A stretch of DNA of 64,000 nt. Source: a virus. The translations under genes and the position numbers were made by a program. Each line of letters opens with the position of its first letter. Within the stretch, counting starts at the first letter, position 1. Positions 50,131 through 59,584 of the stretch are shown here, piece after piece. The notes beneath the pieces were generated by a model. The model was not told where the DNA came from and searched no databases. It saw only the letters and a program-made list of their open reading frames with translations. The stretch spans positions 1-64,000 of the IMG/VR virus record IMGVR_UViG_3300037553_000311. One strand, given 5' to 3'.

Positions 50131-51594
50131 ATGCCATTAGTAAAATTGACAGATAGAGATGATCCATCTACCAGATTAGGATCTAGTCAGCAAGTGATAG
50201 AATCTAAACACATAGATACCGCAGTAAAGAATACATTCATTAATCGAACAGCTATATCTCCTGATACATATGGAGATATATTTGGCGCAATATTGACATA
50301 CCCAGAAGGAGTAGAAGTCACTGTAGAGTATTATAAGCGTAGAATACCATATATCAATAAGCAAACTGGAGATCACAGTTTCTCATTAGAACGAGCTGCT
50401 GTACATTCTAGCTATGACTTAATTAAACAGCTACAATTCAGGATAAAGGATGAGTTAAATATAGAGATAGATCCTAATAGTACTGAGACTAAAATAGATG
50501 GTGAATGTATCATGTATCCTGGTCTCTCACCTAACGTAGGAGATATATTTTACCTCAATCTACCAGATGATAATATCGGCGTATTCATAGTAGATCTAGT
50601 AACACCATTATCTATTAGGAAAGGTACTAATTACCTTATCAACTTTCACCTATATGCATTCTTAGATGACACTATTCATGATAAGCTTGAATCATCTGTA
50701 GTAGATGTATTATACTTTGATAAGCAGAAGTACTTTGATGAGAATGTTACCTTACTCAGTGATGACTCATATCATCAGCTAGTAAAACTCAAGAATACTA
50801 GATCTAAGCTAATCAATCTCATGATGTCTCAGTTTCATGATACATATGAGAAGACATTGATACGATCAGATACGTTATATGATCCATACCTGGTAAAGTT
50901 CATGACTGATAAAGTATCAGTACATGATACTAAGAGGGATATATGTCAAATAGCTCCTACTTACTTAGATATATTCCCTAATACTATCTGGTCAGCTCTC
51001 ATTGATAATAGTCTTACTCACCTAGATATCACATCACATCGATATGTGAAGTATAACTTTTACCTATGGGATGTAACTATATCTAATCTAGATGAACAAC
51101 CAATAGTATTCTTACATGGTGAAGACTTTAAAGAGAAAGAAGATAGGATACAGGATATCGGATTTGCAGATAGACCAGTGACAGATAAGTACTTAAGTTA
51201 TCATTTCTCATCTAACCTGTACTATGCACTGATTCATGCATTTGAGACATCTCCTATAACTAATATATCAGATCATTTAGGTGATATAGATAGTGATACA
51301 CGATATACTAATCACCTCTATGATACTGCATATTCATTAGTAACTAAACAGTATGAGCCATTAGAGTACTTTTATACATGTGGTATCACATTAGGATCTA
51401 ATAACGATATAGGCTTATCTGAGTTTGAATACCTCATATATGATAAGCTGATTAATGATAATGTAGATATTCCATTCTTAGTAGATGATGTACTCAGTAC
51501 TTTCCCGTTTACTCATCTCACTGATAATGATAAATTCTACTATATCCCAGTACTGATACATCTATCTGATGTAGCTATACGTAGACTAACATAA
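50131..51594 (+). CDS. Virion structural protein (tail/baseplate)
   Basis: This 487-residue protein starts eight bases after the previous stop, with AGGAGAG in between. A beta-rich region PGLSPNVGDIFYLNLPDDNIGVFIVDLVTPLSIR, then GTNYLINFHLYAFL at about 127-175, looks like a small barrel of the kind found in tail proteins. A helical C-terminal half follows. No specific homolog is recognised. Co-transcribed with 48518, 51605 and 52056. Confidence 0.8.
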   Translation: MPLVKLTDRDDPSTRLGSSQQVIESKHIDTAVKNTFINRTAISPDTYGDIFGAILTYPEGVEVTVEYYKRRIPYINKQTGDHSFSLERAAVHSSYDLIKQLQFRIKDELNIEIDPNSTETKIDGECIMYPGLSPNVGDIFYLNLPDDNIGVFIVDLVTPLSIRKGTNYLINFHLYAFLDDTIHDKLESSVVDVLYFDKQKYFDENVTLLSDDSYHQLVKLKNTRSKLINLMMSQFHDTYEKTLIRSDTLYDPYLVKFMTDKVSVHDTKRDICQIAPTYLDIFPNTIWSALIDNSLTHLDITSHRYVKYNFYLWDVTISNLDEQPIVFLHGEDFKEKEDRIQDIGFADRPVTDKYLSYHFSSNLYYALIHAFETSPITNISDHLGDIDSDTRYTNHLYDTAYSLVTKQYEPLEYFYTCGITLGSNNDIGLSEFEYLIYDKLINDNVDIPFLVDDVLSTFPFTHLTDNDKFYYIPVLIHLSDVAIRRLT

Positions 51595-51604
51595 GGAGGA
51601 GATC

Positions 51605-52048
51605 ATGGGTTATTATGGTCACGATATTCATACCACATTGAGTGGTTTTATTAATGGAGTACCTTATCCATGCGAACTACCTCTATATTACTTTGATGAT
51701 CTAGAAAGTATGACTAATGGTAAGATAAAGAATGTATCTAAGGTAGATGTAGATGCTAGAGTCAGATCTAGAGTCACTATATCAGCTATGATAGATATGG
51801 TCGATAGGACTATACCATTTAGGATACTCAAAGATGATGATATCATCACTATATATGAGTACCTCAATGAGTATGTACATGAGATGGATAAGTATCTTGA
51901 TGTACCTGATGTAGCTGACTACTCTAGGAAGTCTAAGGTATTTGTAACTATGCTTAAGCGATCTATCCGTATCATATCTAAGTATAATAAGAGAGCTAAA
52001 GCTATCTACCTGGATGAAACCTTTATGCAAAAGATGCTAGGTAAATGA
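51605..52048 (+). CDS. Small tail-operon protein (147 aa)
   Basis: It begins MGYYGHDIHTTLSGFINGVPYPCELPLYYFDDLESM after a strong AAGGAGGAG. The second half is helical and basic (YSRKSKVFVTMLKRSIRIISKYNKRAKAIYLDETFMQKML). It lies between two structural genes with gaps of 10 and 7 bases, so it is likely a baseplate or assembly component. No family is recognised. Confidence 0.75.
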   Translation: MGYYGHDIHTTLSGFINGVPYPCELPLYYFDDLESMTNGKIKNVSKVDVDARVRSRVTISAMIDMVDRTIPFRILKDDDIITIYEYLNEYVHEMDKYLDVPDVADYSRKSKVFVTMLKRSIRIISKYNKRAKAIYLDETFMQKMLGK

Positions 52049-52055
52049 GGTCATT

Positions 52056-53402
52056 ATGTTATTAGCAACTAGTATGTTAGTAGAGCAGTTAAATCGTATC
52101 ATCGGTATTGATAGATCTAACATATACTCTATGAACTTGACACTAAAGAACTATGATGATCCAGAGTTCATAATAGATAAGATAGTAGTAGACAAACTAA
52201 GACATAAGCAATTGTTCAATGTCAACGTAACTGATGATATACAAGTCACTGCTAACCTATTCCCAGATGATTTATTAAAGATAGTGAATCTACAATCTAA
52301 CCTCTATGCTGAGATAGTAATCGAATATGTAGATAGAGATACATTCGATATCATACTGGAAGAAGAACCTAAGATATATAGATATGGTGTATTTATCCAT
52401 GAGCTAGAAGATATATCAAAACGCATCGGTATCCAAGGATTGACTCAAGTTAATAAAGGTGCTGAAAAAGATCTCACTAAGGGCTCTCATGTATCTAGGA
52501 CATACCCTATCAATTTCCAACTCATATCGGAGACGAACTACGCAGTAAATAAACAAATGTTTAATGGACTCATCACTGATATCACAATGAGTAAAGCTAT
52601 AATGTATATAGCGTCAGTACTAGGTATCAAAAAGATCAACATGATCCCACCACATAACACTACTCAATATAAGCATATCCATATACCACCAAATATGAGT
52701 TCATATAAAGTCATATTTGATTACTTGCAAACTAAGTTCGGTATCTATGATAAAGGATTATCATACTACTACACTGACGAAGTACTCTACCTCTATCCAG
52801 CATATGATACTGAAATAGAGAGACCTGATAAGCTAAAGATAGTCAAAGTGAGTCCTAGTACATATAGTGGACTCAATAACTATCATGACCTACAAGGTAA
52901 AGTACTCACTATCGTATCTAATACTGACATAGAACATACTACCATGTCTAATGTAGCTATGGAGAATGAAGGATCTAATAAAGTATATGCATCATCAGAT
53001 AGGATGCTAGATGGTCAAGTAGATCCAAAGACCATGACTATAAGTGATACTTGTCTAACTATATCTAATAATAAATCTCACTCCATAGTGAAGAACTCAG
53101 CTATACCTTCATATGAAGAACCCACTAATAACATCTTCACTAAGTTATCTAGTCTAGCTATGGGTAATGCTGAAATGATTACGCTAGGGTGGAACATGGC
53201 TAGGTTATATATGTTAAAACCTGGTACACCGATCGAGTATATCTATGATGGTGAAGATCAAGTCATGATGAAATCTGGTATATTAGAAGCTATCACATAT
53301 ACTACAATGCTACAGTTACGTAAGAATGATCAATTTGTATATACTACTCTAGCTACACTGATGGTGCGATTAAGTACCGATAGTGAAGTATACATTGCAT
53401 AA
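52056..53402 (+). CDS. Baseplate hub-like protein
   Basis: This 448-residue protein is the last gene of the tail operon. Its layout resembles gpD/gp27-type hub proteins. A beta-rich N-terminal region includes VTDDIQVTANLFPDDLLKIV and PKIYRYGVFIHELEDIS. YPINFQLISETNYAVNKQMFNGLITDITMSKAIMYI comes next. HIPPNMSSYKVIFDYLQTKFGIYDKGLSYYYTDEVLYLYP at about 208-250 is the kind of segment seen in phage hub proteins. The C-terminal beta region ends MLQLRKNDQFVYTTLATLMVRLS. The hub would connect tail tube and spike. A CATAGCATACC terminator follows. Confidence 0.7.
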   Translation: MLLATSMLVEQLNRIIGIDRSNIYSMNLTLKNYDDPEFIIDKIVVDKLRHKQLFNVNVTDDIQVTANLFPDDLLKIVNLQSNLYAEIVIEYVDRDTFDIILEEEPKIYRYGVFIHELEDISKRIGIQGLTQVNKGAEKDLTKGSHVSRTYPINFQLISETNYAVNKQMFNGLITDITMSKAIMYIASVLGIKKINMIPPHNTTQYKHIHIPPNMSSYKVIFDYLQTKFGIYDKGLSYYYTDEVLYLYPAYDTEIERPDKLKIVKVSPSTYSGLNNYHDLQGKVLTIVSNTDIEHTTMSNVAMENEGSNKVYASSDRMLDGQVDPKTMTISDTCLTISNNKSHSIVKNSAIPSYEEPTNNIFTKLSSLAMGNAEMITLGWNMARLYMLKPGTPIEYIYDGEDQVMMKSGILEAITYTTMLQLRKNDQFVYTTLATLMVRLSTDSEVYIA

Positions 53403-53408
53403 GCACTC

Positions 53409-53443
53409 ATCCATAGCATACCTATCTGGTATGCTATGGATGA
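53409..53443. terminator. CATAGCATACC-type bidirectional terminator
   Basis: CATCCATAGCATACC pairs with its complement around TATCT. It lies between the convergent hub-like gene and 53450-54613. Confidence 0.8.
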
Positions 53444-53449
53444 TGTATA

Positions 53450-54613
53450 TTACATAATTAGTGAATCTAACTTCTCTTTTATCCTATCTCTAATGAATGG
53501 GTTACTTGTAGATTGCCAAAACTTAGTATTGAGTAACCTACCTATCTCTATCTCTAATATCTTCTTTAACTGTTCAGATCTAGTAGCACCTGGTTGTAAC
53601 TTATATATATTCACTAGTAATGATAGTATCGGATACTGTTGGATGAAATTGAGATAATAATACTGACGATTAGTATTGAGTACGTAATGATCATCTCTCA
53701 TATTTTGTATCTCAGCTAATAGACTAGTACCATGTCCTACCAGTAATGAGTTCACTAACTGATCTGGTTTCATAGTACCCGATATGACATTATCTATGAG
53801 TAGAGTGACTTCGTCTATAGCTTTATCTATATTAGCTCTAGCAAAGAAAGTCCTATCGCCATAGATGAGTTTACACTTATCAAATATGTAATCCTTATCT
53901 ATAAGCTTACCGAGTACTATATCTTCTATTATATTAATAAACCACCTCTTAGATACATCATATAAGATAGGTAATATGCAATATGAATATATGAATGGGT
54001 AGTTATTAGATGTGATATCCTTATTATTCTTATTCAGTATCTTATACTTAGTATAGAGCATGAGTAGATCAGTCAAGTTGATTCCGAACATAGCTTCTAT
54101 CGGTGGACTGATTTCATAACGTAATCTAGTAGCAGTATTATCTAACCGCATCTCAGACGTATCCATCATCAAATTACTCAATGGTCTAATCTTACCCCAT
54201 GTAATCATAGAGTCACTACCTAGTGGTAATGGATCTAATATATCATACCTACTAGTGATGAGTACGTATTCAGTAGTGGACATAAACTCATTATAACAGA
54301 AAGCATTCTCTCTTATGATATCTTTCTTGATGTACTCTGAATACGCTGGTCCAGATAGTTCCTTCTGGATACGTACAAATCGCTCCATGTCATTATTAAA
54401 CTTAGTCAAGTGACGTATATCAGCTCTCACTATTAAGCTATTGATAATATCTATACCTTTAGATGGTATCGGATCAGTAATCGTCCTAGCATTACGTCTT
54501 ATTATATTAGTAACGCCTTTGTGTAAATGACTTAGATACTTTTCAGTCCTTGGTAGCTTAATGACACCGACACCTGATATCTTACTTAAAAAGCGTTTTA
54601 ATGTAATGAGCAT
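53450..54613 (-). CDS. Hypothetical helical protein, possible structural
   Basis: The protein is 387 residues from ATG 54613, with AAAGGAT nine bases before it; the frame extends 19 codons upstream without a site. It starts MLITLKRFLSKISGVGVIKLPRTEKYLSHLHKG. It is mostly helical, with CILPILYDVSKRWFINIIEDIVLGKL, and ends REL-type helices (RSEQLKKILEIEIGRLLNTKFW). There are no catalytic motifs. Its position, convergent with the tail operon, suggests a structural or assembly function. Confidence 0.75.
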   Translation of the reverse strand: MLITLKRFLSKISGVGVIKLPRTEKYLSHLHKGVTNIIRRNARTITDPIPSKGIDIINSLIVRADIRHLTKFNNDMERFVRIQKELSGPAYSEYIKKDIIRENAFCYNEFMSTTEYVLITSRYDILDPLPLGSDSMITWGKIRPLSNLMMDTSEMRLDNTATRLRYEISPPIEAMFGINLTDLLMLYTKYKILNKNNKDITSNNYPFIYSYCILPILYDVSKRWFINIIEDIVLGKLIDKDYIFDKCKLIYGDRTFFARANIDKAIDEVTLLIDNVISGTMKPDQLVNSLLVGHGTSLLAEIQNMRDDHYVLNTNRQYYYLNFIQQYPILSLLVNIYKLQPGATRSEQLKKILEIEIGRLLNTKFWQSTSNPFIRDRIKEKLDSLIM

Positions 54614-54933
54614 GATGTTATATCCTTTAGTTATGTAGTAATAGGTCATCCTAATACTATAGTATCGCATCTAGTATAATAGTCTACATATGAGTAGTAA
54701 CTTATTTACCCTACTGATGTATTCATGTAAATCTGGTAATATTATAGCTGACATAAGATCAGTCACTATTTCAGGTATATATCACTATAGTAGATATACA
54801 TCAGATACTACTTTGATGTACCTCCACTGATCTAGCGATTAGTAGATATACATCAGATACTACTTTGATGCACATTTATCTTAACCAAGTACATGGTATG
54901 ACATCATGTACACATATTAAATAGGAGATCATA
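54614..54933. repeat. Intergenic hairpin units
   Basis: ~54755-54880 carries TCAGTCACTATTTCAGGTAT followed by two units of the hairpin family in the form ATACATCAGATACTACTTTG, each with the CACTGATCTAGCGATTAGTAG flank. AGGAG at ~54923 serves the small gene at 54934. Otherwise AT-rich, with nothing recognised. Confidence 0.6.
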
Positions 54934-55131
54934 ATGATTGAAACATTCAGGTACGAAAAGAATAATCATCAACCAATTAGAGTACTCGGTAATATAAATG
55001 ACCAAGTCGAGTATATGGATGAAAGCGCTATAGATTCTCATACACGTATATATCACTTTGGTGACAATATGTCTATCATTGATGCTATGGGTGAATCACG
55101 AGAGTATTTCGGTAGCACTTTTGTAGTTTAG
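54934..55131 (+). CDS. Hypothetical small protein (65 aa)
   Basis: AGGAG lies eight bases before ATG. The sequence MIETFRYEKNNHQPIRVLGNINDQVEYMDE is followed by SAIDSHTRIYHFGDNMSIIDAMGESREYFGSTFVV. It is acidic and probably small alpha/beta. No family is recognised. Downstream (~55160-55195) is a hairpin with TTGGTA/TACCAA ends that may serve as terminator or as leader of the next gene. Confidence 0.6.
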   Translation: MIETFRYEKNNHQPIRVLGNINDQVEYMDESAIDSHTRIYHFGDNMSIIDAMGESREYFGSTFVV

Positions 55132-55258
55132 TAATGTAACATAATAAGTGTATACTATATTATGAAACCCTTGGTATACTACATTAGTAGTTACCAAATG
55201 GTATAAATACCGTATGTCACATAATCGTGACTAATATATTATCCTAAGGAGGATATCC

Positions 55259-56830
55259 ATGCCAGTAATCGAAAGTGTAAAAGATCAAGAAGTAGGTAAT
55301 CCAGTATCTGGTACTATCAATGAGCGCCCAGCAGCTCCAACGATTGGTGACATCATGAGTATTCATGGTATCAGAGGAGGTCAGTCTCAAGAAGCCTCTG
55401 AATATATCGATCGTATCAAGAAAGCTGTACAAGCTTTCACCACTACTGAGAAAGTACAAGTACGACGTCTCGGTAATGATGAAAACATTACCGTGTTTAC
55501 AGTAGGTAAAGATTCAGTGATCCTCAGGACAGATTCTGAAGTAGTATCTAATCTCAATGAACTATTAGTAGAAGCTGATCTTCAGCGTGTCTATAAAGAG
55601 TTCAAAGCGATTTACCCTGAGAATCAGTTAATCAACATCATCGCATGTAATAAGTACATGTACGGGAAAGCTTCCCAGATGACTACTTACATTAAAGAAT
55701 TATTACATACTCGTAACTCTGAGTTCATTAAGAACTTCACAGTGAAATCATTCACTCGTAAGTATAAGCTCGAAATCGATACTGATGTAACTGCCGTGAA
55801 ACAGTATCTTGAGATGAATAGCCCTAATGCTACACGTACTGTAGACTTCGGGTTCACAGCATCAGTAGTAGATAATGAGCAAGATAGTAGTGGTGGATAT
55901 CAGAAGCGTGAACCTATCTTCGCTGTCAGTGGATATGTAGACTTTGTTGAGATCGCTCAAAGTAGCGGATATATCGCTGGTTTCAGCACAGGACCAAGTC
56001 GATTCCAACCGATAATTCACGTGACTGAAATCTGTAGTACTATCGTATCATCTAAGATACTTGCACTCGCTATCCCATTAGCAGCAGAGATCTTTGTCAA
56101 TCGGGAATTGTGGAAGACACCATTCCTCACGCTTGGACGTACTGATATCAATATCGGTAATCTTCTTCTTGATCCAGAGAAGAATACTCCATATAAAGCA
56201 AAGACAGCTACTGATATCGCTCGTACATTTACTAATATCGAACCACCATTATTCACAGTAGATGTAATCAGTGGAGCTGCTGGTCTTCCTGGTCTGAATC
56301 GTTTCACTAACCCAGATCGTCATCACCTTATCTCTCAAGATATTGCTGACTTCTTGGATACAGATGAAAGAGGAATTCTCCCATCAGATGGAAAAGCAGT
56401 ATCCTATAATGTCGATCGTGAGATTGTAGGTATCGTGGAATCAGCTAAAGGTCTCAAAGGTGCTTCGTTATTAGACACTAGAGATATCAGTTACCTATTC
56501 GCTACATCTCTCTTGGGATATAGTGATAAGATACGCCACCTCATGCGTGGTAGTAGTGATCCAATTGCCAAATATGAACTCATCAAAGAGATCATCGGTG
56601 AAGTAATCCCTACAGGTCTCAATACGATCGCATTGATCAATGGTGATTTTATCACTAAGATAGCTGTCATCATCTCATCTAAGATCGACATCGTATTACC
56701 GACTAACAATACTGCTCAGCAGATAGATATCTCCAAATACACTGATCTCACTTACAATGGTGTAAGTACGTTCAGTACATCTAACAATAGTAATATGAAC
56801 TTTCAGCAAGGTAGTTATACCAGCTACTAA
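55259..56830 (+). CDS. Abundant virion or compartment protein, unassigned
   Basis: This 523-residue protein has high-expression codon choice and a near-ideal AAGGAGGATATCC before the ATG. Segments include RTVDFGFTASVVDNEQDSSGGY and EPIFAVSGYVDFVEIAQSSGYIAGFSTGPSRFQPIIHVTEI. ILALAIPLAAEIFVNRELWKTPFLTLGRTDINIGNLLLDP and RDISYLFATSLLGYSDKIRHLM come further on. It lacks recognisable tail-sheath features. I associate this pattern with giant-myovirus structural proteins from memory. A sheath, inner-head or nucleus-shell (chimallin) role cannot be separated from sequence alone. It is a single gene with its own CATAGCATACC terminator, expected to be one of the most produced proteins. Confidence 0.8.
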   Translation: MPVIESVKDQEVGNPVSGTINERPAAPTIGDIMSIHGIRGGQSQEASEYIDRIKKAVQAFTTTEKVQVRRLGNDENITVFTVGKDSVILRTDSEVVSNLNELLVEADLQRVYKEFKAIYPENQLINIIACNKYMYGKASQMTTYIKELLHTRNSEFIKNFTVKSFTRKYKLEIDTDVTAVKQYLEMNSPNATRTVDFGFTASVVDNEQDSSGGYQKREPIFAVSGYVDFVEIAQSSGYIAGFSTGPSRFQPIIHVTEICSTIVSSKILALAIPLAAEIFVNRELWKTPFLTLGRTDINIGNLLLDPEKNTPYKAKTATDIARTFTNIEPPLFTVDVISGAAGLPGLNRFTNPDRHHLISQDIADFLDTDERGILPSDGKAVSYNVDREIVGIVESAKGLKGASLLDTRDISYLFATSLLGYSDKIRHLMRGSSDPIAKYELIKEIIGEVIPTGLNTIALINGDFITKIAVIISSKIDIVLPTNNTAQQIDISKYTDLTYNGVSTFSTSNNSNMNFQQGSYTSY

Positions 56831-56849
56831 TCATCCTAAGTCTATCATC

Positions 56850-56883
56850 CTCCATAGCATACCTATCTAGGTATGCTATGGAG
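56850..56883 (+). terminator. CATAGCATACC-type terminator
   Basis: CTCCATAGCATACCT pairs with its complement around ATCT, 20 bases after the 55259 gene's stop. Confidence 0.8.
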
Positions 56884-57152
56884 CATTTAGTGTGTCATGT
56901 AGCTTCTCTTTTTATGCACTCTTAGGAGTAGCAATAAGTATCTACTACTCCTAAGAGTGTAGTTCATCAGTAGCTTACTATTTCAGGAGGAATGTGTCCT
57001 CACTACATCTCAGGTATATATTACCATAGTAGATGTACATCAGATACTACTTGATGTACATCTACTGATCTAGTAATGAGATAACGTATAGAATAATCTA
57101 TACACATGCTAAAAGTCAGATATCTGACATGATACCTTAGGAGGGTATGAAT
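56884..57152. promoter_or_regulatory. Cassette upstream block of the next repeat gene
   Basis: 56917-56959 is the best copy of the CACTCT hairpin: CACTCTTAGGAGTAG pairs perfectly with CTACTCCTAAGAGTG. ~57005-57075 is a TACATCAGATACTACTTGAT-type hairpin unit. 57086-57103 is GTATAGA-ATAA-TCTATAC, 57115-57128 is GTCAGATATCTGAC, and AGGAGG lies at ~57139-57144. Confidence 0.7.
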
Positions 57153-58262
57153 ATGAAAGTAAGTAATGAAGTAATTATTACCGATGGATGTGATTTCGAT
57201 AAAGCAGCTATAGACACCGCTGGTAATATCATCTGCATTGGCACTGTCAGATCGGAAGAATCTGATACTAACTTTCCACTAATAGTTAAGTATGATGTCA
57301 ATGGTGATATCATACTTAAGAAGATGTATTATGATATTAATTTAGATAAGATCCGTGGAGTAACCACTGATTCTAATGGAGACATCATCTGCATTGGCAC
57401 TGTCAGATCGGAAGAATCTGATACTAAATATCCATTAATAGTTAAGTTTGATACTAATCTTAATGTACTAGCTAAGATGATATGTGATACTGGTGATGAT
57501 TGGTTCAATAAAGTTACCACAGATGCTAATGACAATATCATCTTAGCTGGATGTGCTCTCTCAGAAGAAATTAGTGGTATTGATGCATTAGTGGTTAAGT
57601 ATGACCCTAATCTCAATATACTAGCTAGAAAAACATATGGCGATGGTGGTGAGGAATTTAACCAAGTAACCACTGATTCTAGTGGTAATGTCATATGTGT
57701 TGGATGGACAAATTCAGAAAGAATTGGTACTAATGCCGATGCATTAGTGGTCAAATTTGACAATGACCTTAACATAATTACTAGTAATACATATGATGAT
57801 ACCGATATTGATTGGTTCTATGGTGTAGCTATAGATTCCAATAACAACATCATATGTGTTGGACATACTAGCTCAGGTAGTACGTCAGGAGCTGATTGTT
57901 ATGATGCATTAGTGGTTAAGTATGACACTAATCTTAACATGCTAGCTGATACGATATATAGTGGTATTGGTAATGATTGGTTCGATGCAGTAATCACTGA
58001 TTCTAGTGGTAATGTCATATGTATTGGATGTACTGATTCAGGTAGTACGTCAGCAGCTGGTAATTATGACATGCTAGTGTCGAAGTATGACGCTGATCTC
58101 AATGTATTAGATAGTAATACATATGGTGATACTAGTAGTGATGAATTATATGCAGTAGCTACTAATCATAACGGTGATATAGTATGTGTTGGAGATACAT
58201 TATCAGATAGTACGTCAGGACCTAGTAATTATGTTATACGAGTAGTAAAGTTCACTAGCTGA
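57153..58262 (+). CDS. Beta-propeller-like repeat protein
   Basis: The protein is 369 residues, and the start is the second ATG (57153) by analogy with 39203. About eight units of the ~47-residue repeat are present, for example FNQVTTDSSGNVICVGWTNSERIGTNADALVVKFDNDLNI. Some units have a GSTSGA insertion in the loop (SGSTSGADCYDALVVKYD). It ends cleanly at a repeat boundary (NYVIRVVKFTS), which shows the natural C-terminus of the family. There is no signal peptide. It has the full cassette context. The paralog at 58591 lies 330 bp downstream with nearly identical leader and first repeats. Confidence 0.88.
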   Translation: MKVSNEVIITDGCDFDKAAIDTAGNIICIGTVRSEESDTNFPLIVKYDVNGDIILKKMYYDINLDKIRGVTTDSNGDIICIGTVRSEESDTKYPLIVKFDTNLNVLAKMICDTGDDWFNKVTTDANDNIILAGCALSEEISGIDALVVKYDPNLNILARKTYGDGGEEFNQVTTDSSGNVICVGWTNSERIGTNADALVVKFDNDLNIITSNTYDDTDIDWFYGVAIDSNNNIICVGHTSSGSTSGADCYDALVVKYDTNLNMLADTIYSGIGNDWFDAVITDSSGNVICIGCTDSGSTSAAGNYDMLVSKYDADLNVLDSNTYGDTSSDELYAVATNHNGDIVCVGDTLSDSTSGPSNYVIRVVKFTS

Positions 58263-58284
58263 GATCATACATGATCTAAACATT

Positions 58285-58317
58285 CCCATAGCATACCGAT
58301 ATCAGGTATGCTATGGG
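58285..58317 (+). terminator. CATAGCATACC-type terminator
   Basis: CCCATAGCATACC pairs with GGTATGCTATGGG around GATATCA and is followed by TTTATTATTTTTT. Confidence 0.82.
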
Positions 58318-58590
58318 TTTATTATTTTTTATGCACTCTGAACATGAGTAGATATCTTTACTTACTCTCAAGAGTGAATCCATCTAATATACTACTATTT
58401 CAAGTATATATCATTATAGTAGAAGGTATCAGCTACTACTTGATACCTACCACTGATCTTCGATTAGTAGTAAGTATCAGATACTACTTTGATGTACATC
58501 TACTAATCTAGCGAATATATAGCGTATAGAATAATCTATACGTACACTAAACGTCAGATATATGACACGATACCTTAGGAGGGTATGAAT
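58318..58590. promoter_or_regulatory. Cassette upstream block of 58591
   Basis: ~58333-58378 is the CACTCT-type hairpin with a GATATCTTT loop. ~58395-58515 contains two TATCAG-type hairpin units. 58523-58542 is CGTATAGA-ATAA-TCTATACG. 58553-58566 is GTCAGATATATGAC, a variant palindrome that keeps the outer pairs. AGGAGG lies at ~58577. Confidence 0.7.
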
Positions 58591-59289
58591 ATGGAAGTAA
58601 GTAATGAAGTAATGAATATATATGGTAATGATGGAGATCAATTCGATAAAGCAGCTATAGACACCGCTGGTAATATCATCTGCATTGGACATGTTAAATC
58701 AGAAGGATCTGATACTAAATATCCATTAGTAGTTAAGTATGATACTAATCTTAATGTACTATTTAAGAAGATGTATTATGATATTAATTTGGATGAGTTC
58801 CGTGGAGTAACTACGGATTCTAGTGGTAATATCATCTGCATTGGATGGACTGTCTCAGAAGAAACTGATTCTGATGTTGCAGTGGTAGTCAAGTTCGATA
58901 CTAATCTTAACATAATCGCTAAGAGAATATATGGTGATAGTGGTGGTGATTGGTTCAATGGAGTAGCTACTGACTCTAGTGGTAATGTCATCTGTGTTGG
59001 ACATACTACCCCAGGTAGTACGTCAGGAGCTGGTAGTTATGATGCATTAGTAGTCAAGTTCGATACTAATCTTAACATAATCGCTAAGAGAATATATAGT
59101 GATAGTGGAGATAGTGGTGATGAATTTGACCAAGTAACTACTGACTCTAATGATAATGTCATCTGTGTTGGATGGACTGATTCAGAAGGAGCTGGTAGTT
59201 CTGAATATCCTAATCGTGTAGATGCATTAATAGTGAAGTATGATAGTGATCTTGATATACATTGGACGTACTCATTCAGAAGTATCTAG
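58591..59289 (+). CDS. Beta-propeller-like repeat protein, frameshift-truncated
   Basis: The protein is 232 residues with about four and a half repeat units, starting MEVSNEVMNIYGNDGDQFDKAAID (second ATG). It ends abnormally, DSDLDIHWTYSFRSI. The last bases TTGGACGTACTCATTCAGAAG match the DNA for GRTxSE of other units (TTGGACGTACTGTTTCAGAAG) in a shifted frame. Read in that other frame it gives GRTHSEVSSSDDT and a stop. A deletion between two repeats that did not preserve frame explains this. The cassette leader and terminator are intact. The truncated product may still fold as a partial propeller. Confidence 0.82.
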   Translation: MEVSNEVMNIYGNDGDQFDKAAIDTAGNIICIGHVKSEGSDTKYPLVVKYDTNLNVLFKKMYYDINLDEFRGVTTDSSGNIICIGWTVSEETDSDVAVVVKFDTNLNIIAKRIYGDSGGDWFNGVATDSSGNVICVGHTTPGSTSGAGSYDALVVKFDTNLNIIAKRIYSDSGDSGDEFDQVTTDSNDNVICVGWTDSEGAGSSEYPNRVDALIVKYDSDLDIHWTYSFRSI

Positions 59290-59315
59290 TAGTGATGATA
59301 CATGATCTAAACATA

Positions 59316-59348
59316 CCCATAGCATACCTGATATCGGTATGCTATGGG
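59316..59348 (+). terminator. CATAGCATACC-type terminator
   Basis: CCCATAGCATACC pairs with GGTATGCTATGGG and is followed by AATATTATTTTTATG. Confidence 0.82.
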
Positions 59349-59584
59349 AATATTATTTTTATGCACTCTGAACATGAGCAAACATCTTTACCTACTCTCA
59401 AGAGTGAATCCATCTAATATACTACTATCTCAAGTATATATTACTATAGTAGAGATGCATCAGATAATACTTGATACATCTCTACTGATCTTCGATTAGT
59501 AGAAGGTATCAGATAATACTTGATACCTCCTACTAGATCAGATAGCGCATCATATTAATAATCACACATAGGAGATACCACATC
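59349..59584. repeat. CACTCT hairpin and TATCAG hairpin units before RNAP gene
   Basis: ~59362-59406 is the CACTCT-type hairpin. ~59420-59545 carries two hairpin units (ATGCATCAGATAATACTTGA and AGGTATCAGATAATACTTGA forms). There is no two-palindrome leader; AGGAG at ~59571 serves the RNA polymerase gene. Confidence 0.6.

Noticed and set aside
55259-56830. Firm call as tail sheath or as chimallin (nucleus shell)
   Set aside because: High expression fits either, but I see no defining motif and cannot run a profile search; left as unassigned abundant protein.
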